This document shows positions 8,824-16,938 of a stretch of 26,416 bases of DNA, in pieces (the first letter of the stretch is position 1; each line of letters opens with the position of its first letter). The notes under the pieces were generated by a model. It did not search any database. It was not told the origin of the DNA and saw only the letters and a program-made list of their open reading frames with translations. The stretch comes from DAIDKA01 sp035943195 (GTDB lineage Bacteria > Pseudomonadota > Gammaproteobacteria > Steroidobacterales > Steroidobacteraceae). Both the position numbers and the translations under genes were made by a program. The stretch is from assembly GCA_035943195.1 (NCBI GenBank), contig DASZCK010000036.1, positions 1-26,416 on the forward strand, in the 5' to 3' direction.

Positions 8824-9507
8824 ATGAATCCACAGTTATCGCCTCACGAGGCACGCGTCATCGGCAGTCTGATCGAGAAGCAGATCACGACACCCGAGCA
8901 ATACCCGCTTTCGCTCAATGCGCTGGTGCTGGCCTGTAATCAAAAGAGCAATCGCGACCCGGTACTCGAGCTGACAGTCACCGCCGTGCAGCAACTCATC
9001 GACTCACTGAGCCGCAAGCATCTGGTGATCGAGAAGTCTGGCTTCGGCAGTCGCGTGCCGAAGTATCAGCAGCGTTTCTGCAACACCGAGTTCAGCGCAT
9101 TGCAGTTCACGGCGCAGGAGCGGGCGATCCTCTGCGAGCTGCTGTTGCGCGGACCGCAGACCCCCGGGGAACTACGCTCGCGCGCCGCCCGCATGGCGCC
9201 GTTCTCCGATGTCTCAGAGGTCGAGAGTGCACTCGAGCATCTGGCAAAGGATCCCACCGGCCCGCGTGTCGTGCAGCTGCCGCGCGAACCGGGCCGTCGC
9301 GACTCGCGCTACGCGCATCTGTTCAGCGGCGAAGTGCACGCTGTTGCCGGAGAGGCCGGCACGAGTGAGCGCGCCGCCGAGCCGAGCCTCGAGACGTCGG
9401 CCGGGGCCCTCAGCGAGCGCGTCAGCGCACTCGAGCAGCAGGTTCGCGATCTGCACGCGGAACTTGCTGCGGTGCGTGCCGCGCTGACACCGCAGAAGGG
9501 TTGCTGA
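8824..9507 (+). CDS. yceH: YceH family protein (DUF480)
   Basis: A 227-aa member of the DUF480/YceH family, whose structures show tandem winged-helix domains; the biochemical role is not established. Family motifs are clear: SPHEARVIGSLIEKQITTPEQYPLSLNAL-type text near the N-terminus (residues 6-33), then CNQKSNRDP and FTAQERAILCELLLRGPQTPGELR. The C-terminal end (about 190-222) is a heptad-like SERVSALEQQVRDL coiled coil, as in other family members. It starts 7 bases after glmS with no strong Shine-Dalgarno of its own, so it is probably co-transcribed with and translationally dependent on glmS. Confidence 0.88.
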   Translation: MNPQLSPHEARVIGSLIEKQITTPEQYPLSLNALVLACNQKSNRDPVLELTVTAVQQLIDSLSRKHLVIEKSGFGSRVPKYQQRFCNTEFSALQFTAQERAILCELLLRGPQTPGELRSRAARMAPFSDVSEVESALEHLAKDPTGPRVVQLPREPGRRDSRYAHLFSGEVHAVAGEAGTSERAAEPSLETSAGALSERVSALEQQVRDLHAELAAVRAALTPQKGC

Positions 9508-9563
9508 GGCGCCGGAGCTGCCGCCCGCGCACGCTGAATATCCTCGACCGACTGCGGTTCACC

Positions 9564-9591
9564 TTTGCAGTACGACTGGCGCTGGTATGAT
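9564..9591 (+). promoter_or_regulatory. Predicted sigma-70 promoter for the 9614 gene
   Basis: A TATGAT -10 box (9586-9591) is preceded by TTTGCA at 9564-9569 with a 16-base spacer (or TTGCAG with 15). Transcription would begin near 9598, just before the AGGGGA at 9602-9607 and the ATG at 9614. This also argues against the upstream ATG at 9587, which lies inside the -10 box. Confidence 0.55.
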
Positions 9592-9613
9592 CGCTACTCT
9601 TAGGGGAACTTCT

Positions 9614-10102
9614 ATGAAGATGACATCAGCATCTTTCGCCGGGATGTTCACGTTGCTCACCTCACTTGCATTGCTTTCGAATCCGCGCGACGCAATGGCA
9701 TTCGACCCACCCAAAGATCCATGTTCTGTCCTAACCACGGAGCAAGTCAGCGTCGCGTTGGAGGGAAAGGTCACCGCGGGTAAGCACGTCGTGGCGACTC
9801 TCTGTGAGTGGGTACTGGCGGATCAGACGTCAGGTGCTCATCCTAAAAGGCTCACGCTCGGGTTTTTGAGCGCGAGTGCGTGGGAACAGACCAAAGCAGC
9901 GCGAGCAACGATGCGCAGCATTACGCGCTCGCCCGTCCAAGGCCTGGGGGAAGAGGCGGTGTTTAGCACTAGTCCCGTGACCTGCACGTTGCAGGTGAAG
10001 AAGGGAGCCGCGGTGCTGGACATACATCTGTACGGGGTTCCTCCCGAACAGGCAAGAACCAAGGAAATTGCGCTCGCCCGCGCTGCCCTAGCCAAGTTCT
10101 GA
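9614..10102 (+). CDS. Small secreted protein, DUF3558-like
   Basis: Unrecognised exported protein of 162 aa. It begins with a Sec-type signal peptide (MKMTSASF, hydrophobic core MFTLLTSLALL, probable cleavage near AMA-F at about residue 32). The mature part opens with DPCSVLTTEQVSVAL, the DPC-x-LLT-type pattern seen in DUF3558 lipoproteins of actinobacteria and in similar small proteobacterial proteins. Four Cys residues are present in the mature part and could form disulphides. There is no lipobox Cys. The start at 9614 is chosen because AGGGGA sits 6 bases upstream and a good promoter ends just before it. It appears to be a single-gene unit. The role is unknown; the DUF3558 resemblance is by eye only. 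Confidence 0.7.
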   Translation: MKMTSASFAGMFTLLTSLALLSNPRDAMAFDPPKDPCSVLTTEQVSVALEGKVTAGKHVVATLCEWVLADQTSGAHPKRLTLGFLSASAWEQTKAARATMRSITRSPVQGLGEEAVFSTSPVTCTLQVKKGAAVLDIHLYGVPPEQARTKEIALARAALAKF

Positions 10103-10125
10103 GAAAAGCGTCACGATGGAATGAA
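10103..10125 (+). repeat. Imperfect 23-bp echo of the glmS 3' end
   Basis: These bases match 20 of 23 with the end of glmS at 8795-8817, including a stop codon in the same place; they would read KSVTME-stop against KSVTVE-stop in GlmS. The repeat lies immediately after the stop of the secreted-protein gene. It may be the trace of an insertion at the glmS 3' end or of a lost glmS copy, or a coincidence. Confidence 0.45.
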
Positions 10126-10132
10126 GGCGCGT

Positions 10133-10534
10133 TCAGGTCGCCTGCCGCTGTTGCGTACCCTCACCGGGAGTAATGAAAAGCATTTTGCACTGACCCTTGG
10201 TCCTGGCGGTGTGCCAGGTGCCCTTCGGCACGACGACATACGCGGCAGGGTCTTGCAGTTCGATTTCTTGAATCTGGTTCTCGACTTCAAGCAGAAATAC
10301 CACCGAGCCTGACAGCAGGCAGACGATCTCATCACCGTTCGGATGCATTTCCCAAGTCGGCCAATCCCGGTCGAAGGTCGTGCCAGCTATCAGAAACTCG
10401 CTGCGAAAATTGCCGAGCTGGCCGCTCGAAATGCGCTGCCAAAACGTGTCGTCTACGGTAAGAGGCTCGACCGACGCGTTGGCTCGGAGCCGAAGGTACG
10501 TCGAGAAAAATTCCAGCGGCCCTGATTGAACCAT
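10133..10534 (-). CDS. Cupin-domain protein
   Basis: A 133-aa single-cupin protein of unknown substrate. The beta-barrel metal-site motifs are visible: MHPNGDEIVCLLSG (His63, Glu68 region) for motif 1 and VPKGTWHTAR (His108 region) for motif 2. This pattern suits a small metal-binding cupin, perhaps a sensor or isomerase. A good GAGGAG lies about 7 bases before the ATG at 10534. It follows the VOC gene by 18 bases on the same strand, so the two probably form an operon. The length is complete for a one-domain cupin. Confidence 0.78.
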   Translation of the reverse strand: MVQSGPLEFFSTYLRLRANASVEPLTVDDTFWQRISSGQLGNFRSEFLIAGTTFDRDWPTWEMHPNGDEIVCLLSGSVVFLLEVENQIQEIELQDPAAYVVVPKGTWHTARTKGQCKMLFITPGEGTQQRQAT

Positions 10535-10552
10535 TCTCTGCTCCTCGCGTGG

Positions 10553-10996
10553 TCATTTCGTGGACAATGCCGTGTAGCGGCTTTGCATTTCTTCCGGCGT
10601 CAGCGATTCCAAATGCCCGCCGAGCAGCCACTCGTGTCCGAAGGGATCACGCACGATGGCTATCCGCTCGCCCCAGAACTGATTCTTGAGCGGCATGACC
10701 ACCGCGGCTCCAGCCTTGACCGCCTGCTCGAACGCCTGATCGACATCTTCGACGTGCAGATGGATGGACACCGTTGTTCCACCCAAGGCCAGGGGTCCGA
10801 GGACGCCGCGCTCGGGGTATTCGTCCCCCACCATAATCGTGGCTGGCCCGAATTTGATTTGCGCATGGCCGATGCGGCCATCAGGTGCGGTCAAACGAAA
10901 CAGTTCCTGGCCACCGAACGCGCGCGAGTAAAACTCGATCGCCTCTGCCGCGTGATGAACTCGCAAATAGGGGTAAACCTCATGGACATCGCTCAT
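10553..10996 (-). CDS. VOC-family protein (PhnB/glyoxalase-like)
   Basis: A 147-aa vicinal-oxygen-chelate fold protein resembling the PhnB/YdcE-type branch of the glyoxalase and bleomycin-resistance superfamily. The first beta-alpha-beta unit has YPYLRVHHAAEAIEFYSRAF, the second SIHLHVEDVDQAFEQAV, and it ends with the family's RDPFGHEWLLG. The metal-type His in GRIGHAQ and the His/Glu positions near the end are kept. No specific substrate can be named. The ATG at 10996 is chosen because GAGAA lies just upstream; a Met nine codons earlier (11023) is possible. It is the first gene of a VOC-cupin pair. Confidence 0.8.
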   Translation of the reverse strand: MSDVHEVYPYLRVHHAAEAIEFYSRAFGGQELFRLTAPDGRIGHAQIKFGPATIMVGDEYPERGVLGPLALGGTTVSIHLHVEDVDQAFEQAVKAGAAVVMPLKNQFWGERIAIVRDPFGHEWLLGGHLESLTPEEMQSRYTALSTK

Positions 10997-11063
10997 GATT
11001 GTTCTCGTCCGAGTGACAGGCAACCATTCTGGGGATCCTGGGCGACCCCGTCTTGAAGGTTAT

Positions 11064-11894
11064 TTACCTGGAGTTGGATAGGGGGCGTTTGGCTGCCCTA
11101 TGATGCAGCGGCCGATCGGATCCCGTGGGTCGATACTGAGTGGGCGTAATACCCGCGAACTCACGAAACTCCCGCGTCATGTGAGCCTGATCGGAATAGC
11201 CGACGGCGGCGGCGGTTTCGGCCAAATTGCAGTCGCCTTCCGCGGCGAGGCACCGCAACACGGTGTTGAATCGCTGGATCCGCCAATAGTGCTTCGGCGT
11301 TATTCCGACTGCCGATTTGAACAACGCAATGAAGTGCTTGGCACTGTATCCGGTCTCGTGCTGAAGCTCCGCTATCCTAGCTCGCGAGCGCGACCTTAGC
11401 GCATGCGCTATCGCCGGATGCGCGACAAGGGAACGCTGGATCCGCGTGTTCAAGCTCTGCTCAAGGATGCGGAAAACTGCCAGGTGGTCAGGCGCTGCCA
11501 TCAGCCGGTCATGCAGTTCCTGCCCCGGCTTGCCCCACAGTGCACTCAGAGCAACATGCTGATCCACCAGGTCCGGTGCAGCGACTCCGAGAACTGCCCC
11601 GGCGGCGCCGGGACGGAAGGCCACACCCGCGACGGCGCCGCGAGGCTTGGGGCCCGATATGTAGTAGTTCTGTTGCGGGCCGTGTACCACGCTGCCTGAC
11701 CATTCCACCGGTCGCGCCGACGGTACCGAGGGCCAGCAGATTATCGGCGTCTCGTGCAACGTGAAAAGAAGTTGCACCCCGCCGGAGGGAAAGATGTACT
11801 CGCAGTAGTCCTGTGGTGTGTCCCGCTGGGACCACCACAAGAACCGGACATAACGATCTAGCGGGGCGTCCGGATGGTAGCGAACGATGGGCAT
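11064..11894 (-). CDS. AraC-family transcriptional regulator with DUF6597-like sensor domain
   Basis: Predicted DNA-binding regulator of 276 aa. The N-terminal part (YHPDAPLDRYVRFLWW, then FPSGGVQLLF) matches the DUF6597-type ligand domain found in AraC regulators. The C-terminal HTH_18 region carries GYSAKHFIALFKSAVGITPKHYWRI-type text (about residues 183-207) and a second helix with AAAVGYSDQAHMTREF and FAGITPTQYR. The ATG at 11894 places the sensor domain at the N-terminus. A longer ORF to 11975 would run across the divergent methyltransferase start. The 43-base gap shared with that gene suggests the regulator may control it and perhaps itself, but no operator repeat is evident. Confidence 0.82.
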   Translation of the reverse strand: MPIVRYHPDAPLDRYVRFLWWSQRDTPQDYCEYIFPSGGVQLLFTLHETPIICWPSVPSARPVEWSGSVVHGPQQNYYISGPKPRGAVAGVAFRPGAAGAVLGVAAPDLVDQHVALSALWGKPGQELHDRLMAAPDHLAVFRILEQSLNTRIQRSLVAHPAIAHALRSRSRARIAELQHETGYSAKHFIALFKSAVGITPKHYWRIQRFNTVLRCLAAEGDCNLAETAAAVGYSDQAHMTREFREFAGITPTQYRPTGSDRPLHHRAAKRPLSNSR

Positions 11895-11937
11895 GGGGAA
11901 AGCATATCGCGACTTCGTGATCGCGGCCTGAGGAGGA

Positions 11938-12951
11938 ATGATGCATCGCAACGAGGCACTGGGTGCCCTGATCAATCTGCAGATGGGCTTCCTGAAGTCC
12001 GCCTGTCTGTACGTGGTGGCGAAATTGGAGGTCCCCGATCAACTCGCTGACGGCGCCCGCTCCAGTGACGACATCGCCCGCAACGTAAAGGCCAATCCGG
12101 ACTACCTGTATCGTGTCATGCGCCTGCTGGCGACCGACGGGGTCTTCGAGGAGCAGCCGGGCCACAGGTTTGCGCTCACGCCTTTGTCGGATCTGTTGCG
12201 GACCGGGAAGGAGGGCTCGTTTCAGCCGTTCGTGCTGTTCAACTCCGATGCCGCGTTCGAGGCCATCCTGGGCCTTCTAGATGGTGTGGTGGGGGGGCAC
12301 GTTCCGTTCGAGAAGCGCTTCGGCAAGCACGTGTTTGCGTGGATGCAGGAGTCCCCCGAGCGCATCAGCACCATGGAGCGCGCCTGGCAGGGTATCCACT
12401 GGCCGGAAACGGACGCGGTCCTGAAAGGCTACGACTTTTCCCGCATCCGGCGGCTGGCCGATGTCGGCGGCGGCCACGGTGATGTATTGATCGGCTATCT
12501 CGGCGGCGGCGCAGAGCGCTCCGGTGTGCTCTTCGATGCGCCTCAGGTCGCGGCGCAGGTCAGCAAGAGAATCGCCGGACTGGGGCTGTCGAGCCGCTGC
12601 GATGTGGTCGGTGGCGACTTCTTCACGGAGATTCCGGTCAAGGCCGACGCCTTCTTCCTGCGCCACATCCTGCACGACTGGGACGACGCCGAGTGCATTC
12701 GGATACTGCGGAACATTGCCGCGGTGGCCCAGGCAGGAAACCGGGTGCTCATCGCGGAGTGCCTCGTCAAAGGCCCCAATGTGCCGGATACCGGCAAGCT
12801 CTTTGACATTGAGATGATGCTGTTTCTGACCGGACGCGAGCGCACCGCCTTGGAGTACCAGAATCTGCTGGAGGCGGCAGGCTTTCGCTATGCAGGCGTG
12901 ACCTCGACGGACTCGATCGTCTCGGTGGTCGAAGGTATCTATCCAGGCTAG
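11938..12951 (+). CDS. SAM-dependent O-methyltransferase (acetylserotonin OMT/CrtF-type)
   Basis: Predicted small-molecule O-methyltransferase of 337 aa. It has an N-terminal winged-helix dimerisation domain (residues 8-95). A SAM-binding motif I, DVGGGHG, is at 175-181. The catalytic His246 lies in HILHDWDD, as in plant-type and bacterial CrtF/hydroxyneurosporene-type enzymes. Substrate unknown, probably an aromatic or polyketide hydroxyl. AGGAGG sits at 11931-11936, so the second ATG (11941) has better spacing than the first. The gene is divergent from the AraC regulator. Its last 79 bases plus 9 beyond are repeated near the MFS gene at 20550-20637, which may once have been its direct neighbour. 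Confidence 0.85.
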   Translation: MMHRNEALGALINLQMGFLKSACLYVVAKLEVPDQLADGARSSDDIARNVKANPDYLYRVMRLLATDGVFEEQPGHRFALTPLSDLLRTGKEGSFQPFVLFNSDAAFEAILGLLDGVVGGHVPFEKRFGKHVFAWMQESPERISTMERAWQGIHWPETDAVLKGYDFSRIRRLADVGGGHGDVLIGYLGGGAERSGVLFDAPQVAAQVSKRIAGLGLSSRCDVVGGDFFTEIPVKADAFFLRHILHDWDDAECIRILRNIAAVAQAGNRVLIAECLVKGPNVPDTGKLFDIEMMLFLTGRERTALEYQNLLEAAGFRYAGVTSTDSIVSVVEGIYPG

Positions 12952-12960
12952 GCGCCGGCC
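12873..12960 (+). repeat. Left copy of 88-bp direct repeat (OMT gene 3' end)
   Basis: Identical to 20550-20637 except at one position (C at 12918, G at 20595). It includes the last 79 bases of the methyltransferase gene and 9 bases beyond. The match stops abruptly at 12960/20637. This copy lies in the intact gene. Confidence 0.93.
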
Positions 12961-13232
12961 GCGAAGAGCGACCTGCATCGCCTACTTTTGTAAATGTCCG
13001 ACTGGCCGTCGCGACACTTCGCGGCATTTTCAAGCTCACGGAACACATTGTGTCAGGCTTCGAACACTGCCTACAACCAATCGAACTGAATCTCGTGACT
13101 TCAGCCCTTGCTGGGGTCTCCGTCGACAACACGAGCGGGATCCCCGGGAACTAGACCCGCTGAGTGATAGATTGCCCCAATGAACAGCATTGTCCACCGT
13201 GCTCGACCACGCAGATCCTATTGCGGCATAGT

Positions 13233-14531
13233 ATGGCTATGACACTGCACCATGAGTTTGCGACTGCCGCCTTCGGATGCGCGCTTGTCGTCCTGACCGC
13301 GTCGGCACATAGTGCAACGGGCGTGGGGACGAACACGGCAGCGATTGCGGCGGGGGCACCTGCCTGCATGGCATCCATGGATTCAGCGAGCGGTAGCGAA
13401 CTGCGAGTGAGGGTAGGGGGTCGTCGGTACGTTCTGCCGGTCGAAAATGATGGCCCATACGAACTGCGCGTCTATCCCGGTGGCGCAAATGCAGTGCTTG
13501 TTGCCTACGTGAGTCACACGGAGAACGCCCCTCGTGGGAGCAGCACCCTTTGGAGCATTCACTGCGCGGCCGGCGCCCCCGAAGCCTTCGTACACCTTCC
13601 AGAGGCCGACTTCGGCCACGCCGAGCTCTCGGTTGACGGCCGCACGCTGTTCTTCACTGGTGCGAACGGTGTGTTTGCCCTGGACATGAAAAGCCTACAA
13701 GTCCGTCGCTTGACCACGTCCGCAAGCAATGAATGTCAGAGGAGACACTATTCGGCGCTTGACGTGGTTGTTGGCTTAAATAGCGAGGGCGCACTGGCTT
13801 TCGAGCGAGGCTGTGGGTATGAGCACGCGTGGCACGCGGTCGCCATGGTGCTGCCCAATCCAGGCGTACCGGGCATGCAGGTCCGGCGCACGGAAAGCCC
13901 GTCGAGGCCATCGGCCGTAGGCGTTGCCATGGGTGCCGGAGGATGGATCTGGTTGACTGACGGCCACTGTGGCGACGGGTCGACGATAGGTCGGATTTTG
14001 GTTTCGTCGGACGCTGGTGAGCATTGGCGCCGTATGGACATCAAGATGGCGGGGGCGCAACCCATTCGTTTCATAATCGCAGACAACGCCCGCCCCGGTG
14101 TGGCGCTGTTCTTAACAGAAAGCTGCGCATCAGAGGAGCACGTCGACCCAGCCTGGGTATATCTGACGGATGATGGTGGCAGGACCTTTCGGCCGATAGG
14201 CGTTCCCCCCGGTATCCCCACCACCGATGGCCGTGTTCCCGCCTCAGAACAGGACCCCCTTCGGGCGGTGGTGGCGCCTCGCGGCTCGCTGGCGCAGCTG
14301 GTCCTTTACGGGCAAAGCACTGAGGTCGTCGGAAGCTTGATTGCACGGTGGGAATCGCGTGACTTCGGGAAGTCATGGGCGGTGCTCCCGCCCGTCGCCG
14401 CGTTGCCGAATTTGATTTCCACAGAGGCACTCGCGCCCGCATCAGACGGCGGAGTGAGCATTCGCAAGGACGGTGTCTACCGCTGGCAAAAGAAAGGGGA
14501 GACAGGTGTTCGCATCTACCCTCGCAATTGA
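13233..14531 (+). CDS. Secreted protein with three Asp-box (BNR-like) motifs
   Basis: Unrecognised exported protein of 432 aa. A signal peptide is visible at the N-terminus (hydrophobic FGCALVVLTASAHSA, cleavage near residue 28). Three Asp-box motifs are present: SSDAGEHW (about 258-265), TDDGGRTF (312-319) and SRDFGKSW (375-382), which mark beta-propeller blades in sialidase-like and sortilin-like folds. The N-terminal half (ELSVDGRTLFFTG) also reads like propeller blades. No sialidase catalytic set is apparent. The ATG at 13233 is chosen because the upstream extension (to 13164) is Cys-rich and not signal-like; 13239 is equally possible. The gene is convergent with the hydrolase gene, 22 bases apart. 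It could bind a wall or surface ligand, or be a periplasmic partner of the adjacent operon; neither is shown. Confidence 0.7.
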   Translation: MAMTLHHEFATAAFGCALVVLTASAHSATGVGTNTAAIAAGAPACMASMDSASGSELRVRVGGRRYVLPVENDGPYELRVYPGGANAVLVAYVSHTENAPRGSSTLWSIHCAAGAPEAFVHLPEADFGHAELSVDGRTLFFTGANGVFALDMKSLQVRRLTTSASNECQRRHYSALDVVVGLNSEGALAFERGCGYEHAWHAVAMVLPNPGVPGMQVRRTESPSRPSAVGVAMGAGGWIWLTDGHCGDGSTIGRILVSSDAGEHWRRMDIKMAGAQPIRFIIADNARPGVALFLTESCASEEHVDPAWVYLTDDGGRTFRPIGVPPGIPTTDGRVPASEQDPLRAVVAPRGSLAQLVLYGQSTEVVGSLIARWESRDFGKSWAVLPPVAALPNLISTEALAPASDGGVSIRKDGVYRWQKKGETGVRIYPRN

Positions 14532-14553
14532 TCGCAACCCTGCGTAATTCGTC

Positions 14554-16938
14554 CTAAGTTCGCGGAGGTGGACGTGCCGGCGCGGGGACGGCTGCGCCGG
14601 TCGCGTCTGTGATCCGGTATTTGGGCCACTCACTTTTCCAGGTAATGCCGTTCAGCCAGTGTATGAACCCAAGCGGGTGGTAATGCCAGACCACGCCGTC
14701 GGCGGGCAATCGGTCGCGTGCGTCGGTTAGCGCTCCATTCATGTCCGGTACGACGCTGTCCCACCACATAAGGTCTTTGGCGACGGCCCAACCGCCAGCG
14801 GGGAAATCACTGGACTTTAGCGCCCATTCGCTCTTGCCGCGCAGTGCAATCGTTTGGAAGCTAGACGCCTTCTCCTCGGCCGGCAGCGCGCGATAGACCT
14901 CTGTCGGTGAAGCACCCTGCTGCGGCGCACTGACATGGTCATTGATGAAGGTGGTCACGTCGTCGAGATTTGAATCGGCGTGGAACGGGCGCGACGCTGC
15001 CCCACTCTTATCGATCGCCTCGAACCACGCATCGTTAACCTGCTCGGCCGAGAATACCTCCAAATGGATGCCCGCCTTGTCGGTGTCGAGGTGGCCAGCG
15101 GAGCCCAGCAAATCGCCCAGGGCAATGCGGACGGCATCCTCGCCCTCCGGGAAACGCACGATGTTGCCAGCCTCGAGATCGGCAATCAGCTGATCGAACA
15201 CGGGCTGCTGCCGGGCCCAGCGCGTCGTGTGCGGCACCCACTGTGCAGCCGGCGCGGGATGGGCCCCATGGAATGCCTGCCCCAAGTCGTATTCCTTCTT
15301 TATGGTAATGACTCGGTTGAGCCATGTTGGATTGGTCGAAACCGCCTCGGTATAGCTGAGCGCGTCTGGCACACCTAGGTGCATGTACAGCGAATAGACG
15401 CGTGCAGGTTCCTGGTTGTAATCGATGCGGTCGCCGCCGCCACGCCGGAAGAACACCTCGTGCCGCAGCAGCACGAACAGCGCGCTCGGATGTGGGCTGT
15501 CCGAACCCGTGCGATTTAAGCTCCCCGCAGGGGGGCCCAAACGCGCGCCAACTATCTGGCCGCCGGCCATTGCATAGATGGGAGACGCGGCGTCGAGATC
15601 AAAGTGCATGCCGCCGTGCCAGAATCCCCAGTAGCGTCGCCACATTCGGACCAATTCTCCGACCGGGCCCAGCGGCGGTCCCGCCAGCAAGTGGGGTGTT
15701 ACGGTTTCCTCGCCAACTGGGTAGAAGCCCCGTGTCGTGACCTTGGCGAACCACGACGGTTCGTCGTCGAAGTAGTGTTCATGCAACGCGCCGTCGTCCT
15801 GGCCATAATCGCGAGGGTCCGTCACCGACGTGACCGCATCCGCCGGGGACGACTGCTCCAGATCGAATGGGTACCACCAGTAATCCCACACCAGGCGAGC
15901 GAATCGCTGCCAATCGAACCACGCACCCGGACAGTTGTGGTCATCATCGTGCAGGGCAATCGCCCCGGAATAGCTGTGGGCGTGAAATCCACGGTAGGAG
16001 TTGAAGAGTTTCGACCAAATGTCATTGATCCACCTCGCCGGGTGATGGTTACCATGCGAGTCTGTCCACGGCGGATTCAGATGCCGCCCTTGAGCGTAGA
16101 CGTGTGGCAAACCGGCGGCATTGGTGTTCGACTCGAACGTCGTCGAGCTGCAATTGTAGGGATGCGGTTGTAATTGCGTGCGGATGTGCATGTCACGCGT
16201 TGGGTCCGCATCGACGGCCGCGCGATAAGTGCGCCAGGCGCTCTCGACGCTTCCGCGTCGGACGTAGGGCTGTAATGGGAAATTGCGCGGAATCCGCCAC
16301 ACCTCCGCCAGCCAGCGAGCCAGCCGCGCCCAGCCGACGTATTGCGGCTCGCTGAGCCGCATCATCACGTGACCGTCAGCGTGGGCGTCGGCTGGGGCAG
16401 CAGCGCTCCTCGTGGTGTAATAGGCGACCAAGATCTCGCCATTGACCGAAATTGCGTAGATCTTCGTGCCGGGAAGATCTTGGGTGTCAGTGCTGAGCGG
16501 CGTCCAATGATGCGGCCAGGGTCCCGCCGCAGTCGTAGGCGCCCCAACTTCATTGAGGTTGCCAGTCTCGACACCGATGGCCCATGCATTGACATATGTG
16601 GCGTGCCAGCAAACCTTGTTCTCCGACAGCAAGCGATACACCTTGCCGTCATGCGGCATATAGAAGTGCGGCCCGATGCCGGCCTTAGGTGTGCCGTGAA
16701 CCGTGTACTGCCTAACGAATTCGTTGGTCTTGTCGTGAGTGGGCCAACCAGAAGTGCAATGCACCACGACGCTCCTGACATCCGCAATATCGGCGCCAAA
16801 AGTCGGCGGGAAATTCGAAACCGGCCAATTGTGCTGCCCGGCCGCGGTCTCAACGTGATTTGTTCGTGGGGTGTCGTCGAACCGTGGCTGAAGACGTGCC
16901 CACAGCGCTGCTGCCGCTTCGGCGGCCTGCGCGGTCAT
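14554..16938 (-). CDS. Two-domain peptidoglycan hydrolase: N-acetylmuramoyl-L-alanine amidase plus M23-like domain
   Basis: A 794-aa protein predicted to cut peptidoglycan. The N-terminal half is an amidase_2/PGRP-type domain. His60 in VVVHCTSGW and the HATYVNAWAIGVETGN stretch (112-127) are followed, after a long insertion, by LHDDDHNCPGAWFDW (329-343), which supplies the last zinc ligand and the CPG signature. A second region (about 438-630) resembles LytM/M23 endopeptidases: WHGGMHFDL (440-448), PIYAMAGGQIVG, LYMHLG (517-522) and GIHLEVF (623-629), though the canonical HLHFE is altered. No signal peptide is seen, so export would need a dedicated route. The ATG overlaps the upstream gene's stop (ATGA). 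It may be a wall-targeting effector; phage-type lysis is less likely given the partners. The M23 part is less certain than the amidase. Confidence 0.8.
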   Translation of the reverse strand: MTAQAAEAAAALWARLQPRFDDTPRTNHVETAAGQHNWPVSNFPPTFGADIADVRSVVVHCTSGWPTHDKTNEFVRQYTVHGTPKAGIGPHFYMPHDGKVYRLLSENKVCWHATYVNAWAIGVETGNLNEVGAPTTAAGPWPHHWTPLSTDTQDLPGTKIYAISVNGEILVAYYTTRSAAAPADAHADGHVMMRLSEPQYVGWARLARWLAEVWRIPRNFPLQPYVRRGSVESAWRTYRAAVDADPTRDMHIRTQLQPHPYNCSSTTFESNTNAAGLPHVYAQGRHLNPPWTDSHGNHHPARWINDIWSKLFNSYRGFHAHSYSGAIALHDDDHNCPGAWFDWQRFARLVWDYWWYPFDLEQSSPADAVTSVTDPRDYGQDDGALHEHYFDDEPSWFAKVTTRGFYPVGEETVTPHLLAGPPLGPVGELVRMWRRYWGFWHGGMHFDLDAASPIYAMAGGQIVGARLGPPAGSLNRTGSDSPHPSALFVLLRHEVFFRRGGGDRIDYNQEPARVYSLYMHLGVPDALSYTEAVSTNPTWLNRVITIKKEYDLGQAFHGAHPAPAAQWVPHTTRWARQQPVFDQLIADLEAGNIVRFPEGEDAVRIALGDLLGSAGHLDTDKAGIHLEVFSAEQVNDAWFEAIDKSGAASRPFHADSNLDDVTTFINDHVSAPQQGASPTEVYRALPAEEKASSFQTIALRGKSEWALKSSDFPAGGWAVAKDLMWWDSVVPDMNGALTDARDRLPADGVVWHYHPLGFIHWLNGITWKSEWPKYRITDATGAAVPAPARPPPRT

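Noticed and set aside
8818..9563. Tn7-type insertion downstream of glmS
   Set aside because: No Tn7 ends or tns genes; yceH starts 7 bases after glmS, so the attTn7 position is occupied by a normal gene.
9587..9613. Upstream ATG for the secreted-protein gene
   Set aside because: It falls within the TATGAT -10 box; the ATG at 9614 has a Shine-Dalgarno and a better signal peptide.
12984..13154. Open plus-strand stretch that reads like protein (RGIFKLTEHIV)
   Set aside because: No start codon with a ribosome site, only 54 codons before the stop, and no family recognised; could be a gene remnant but cannot be supported.
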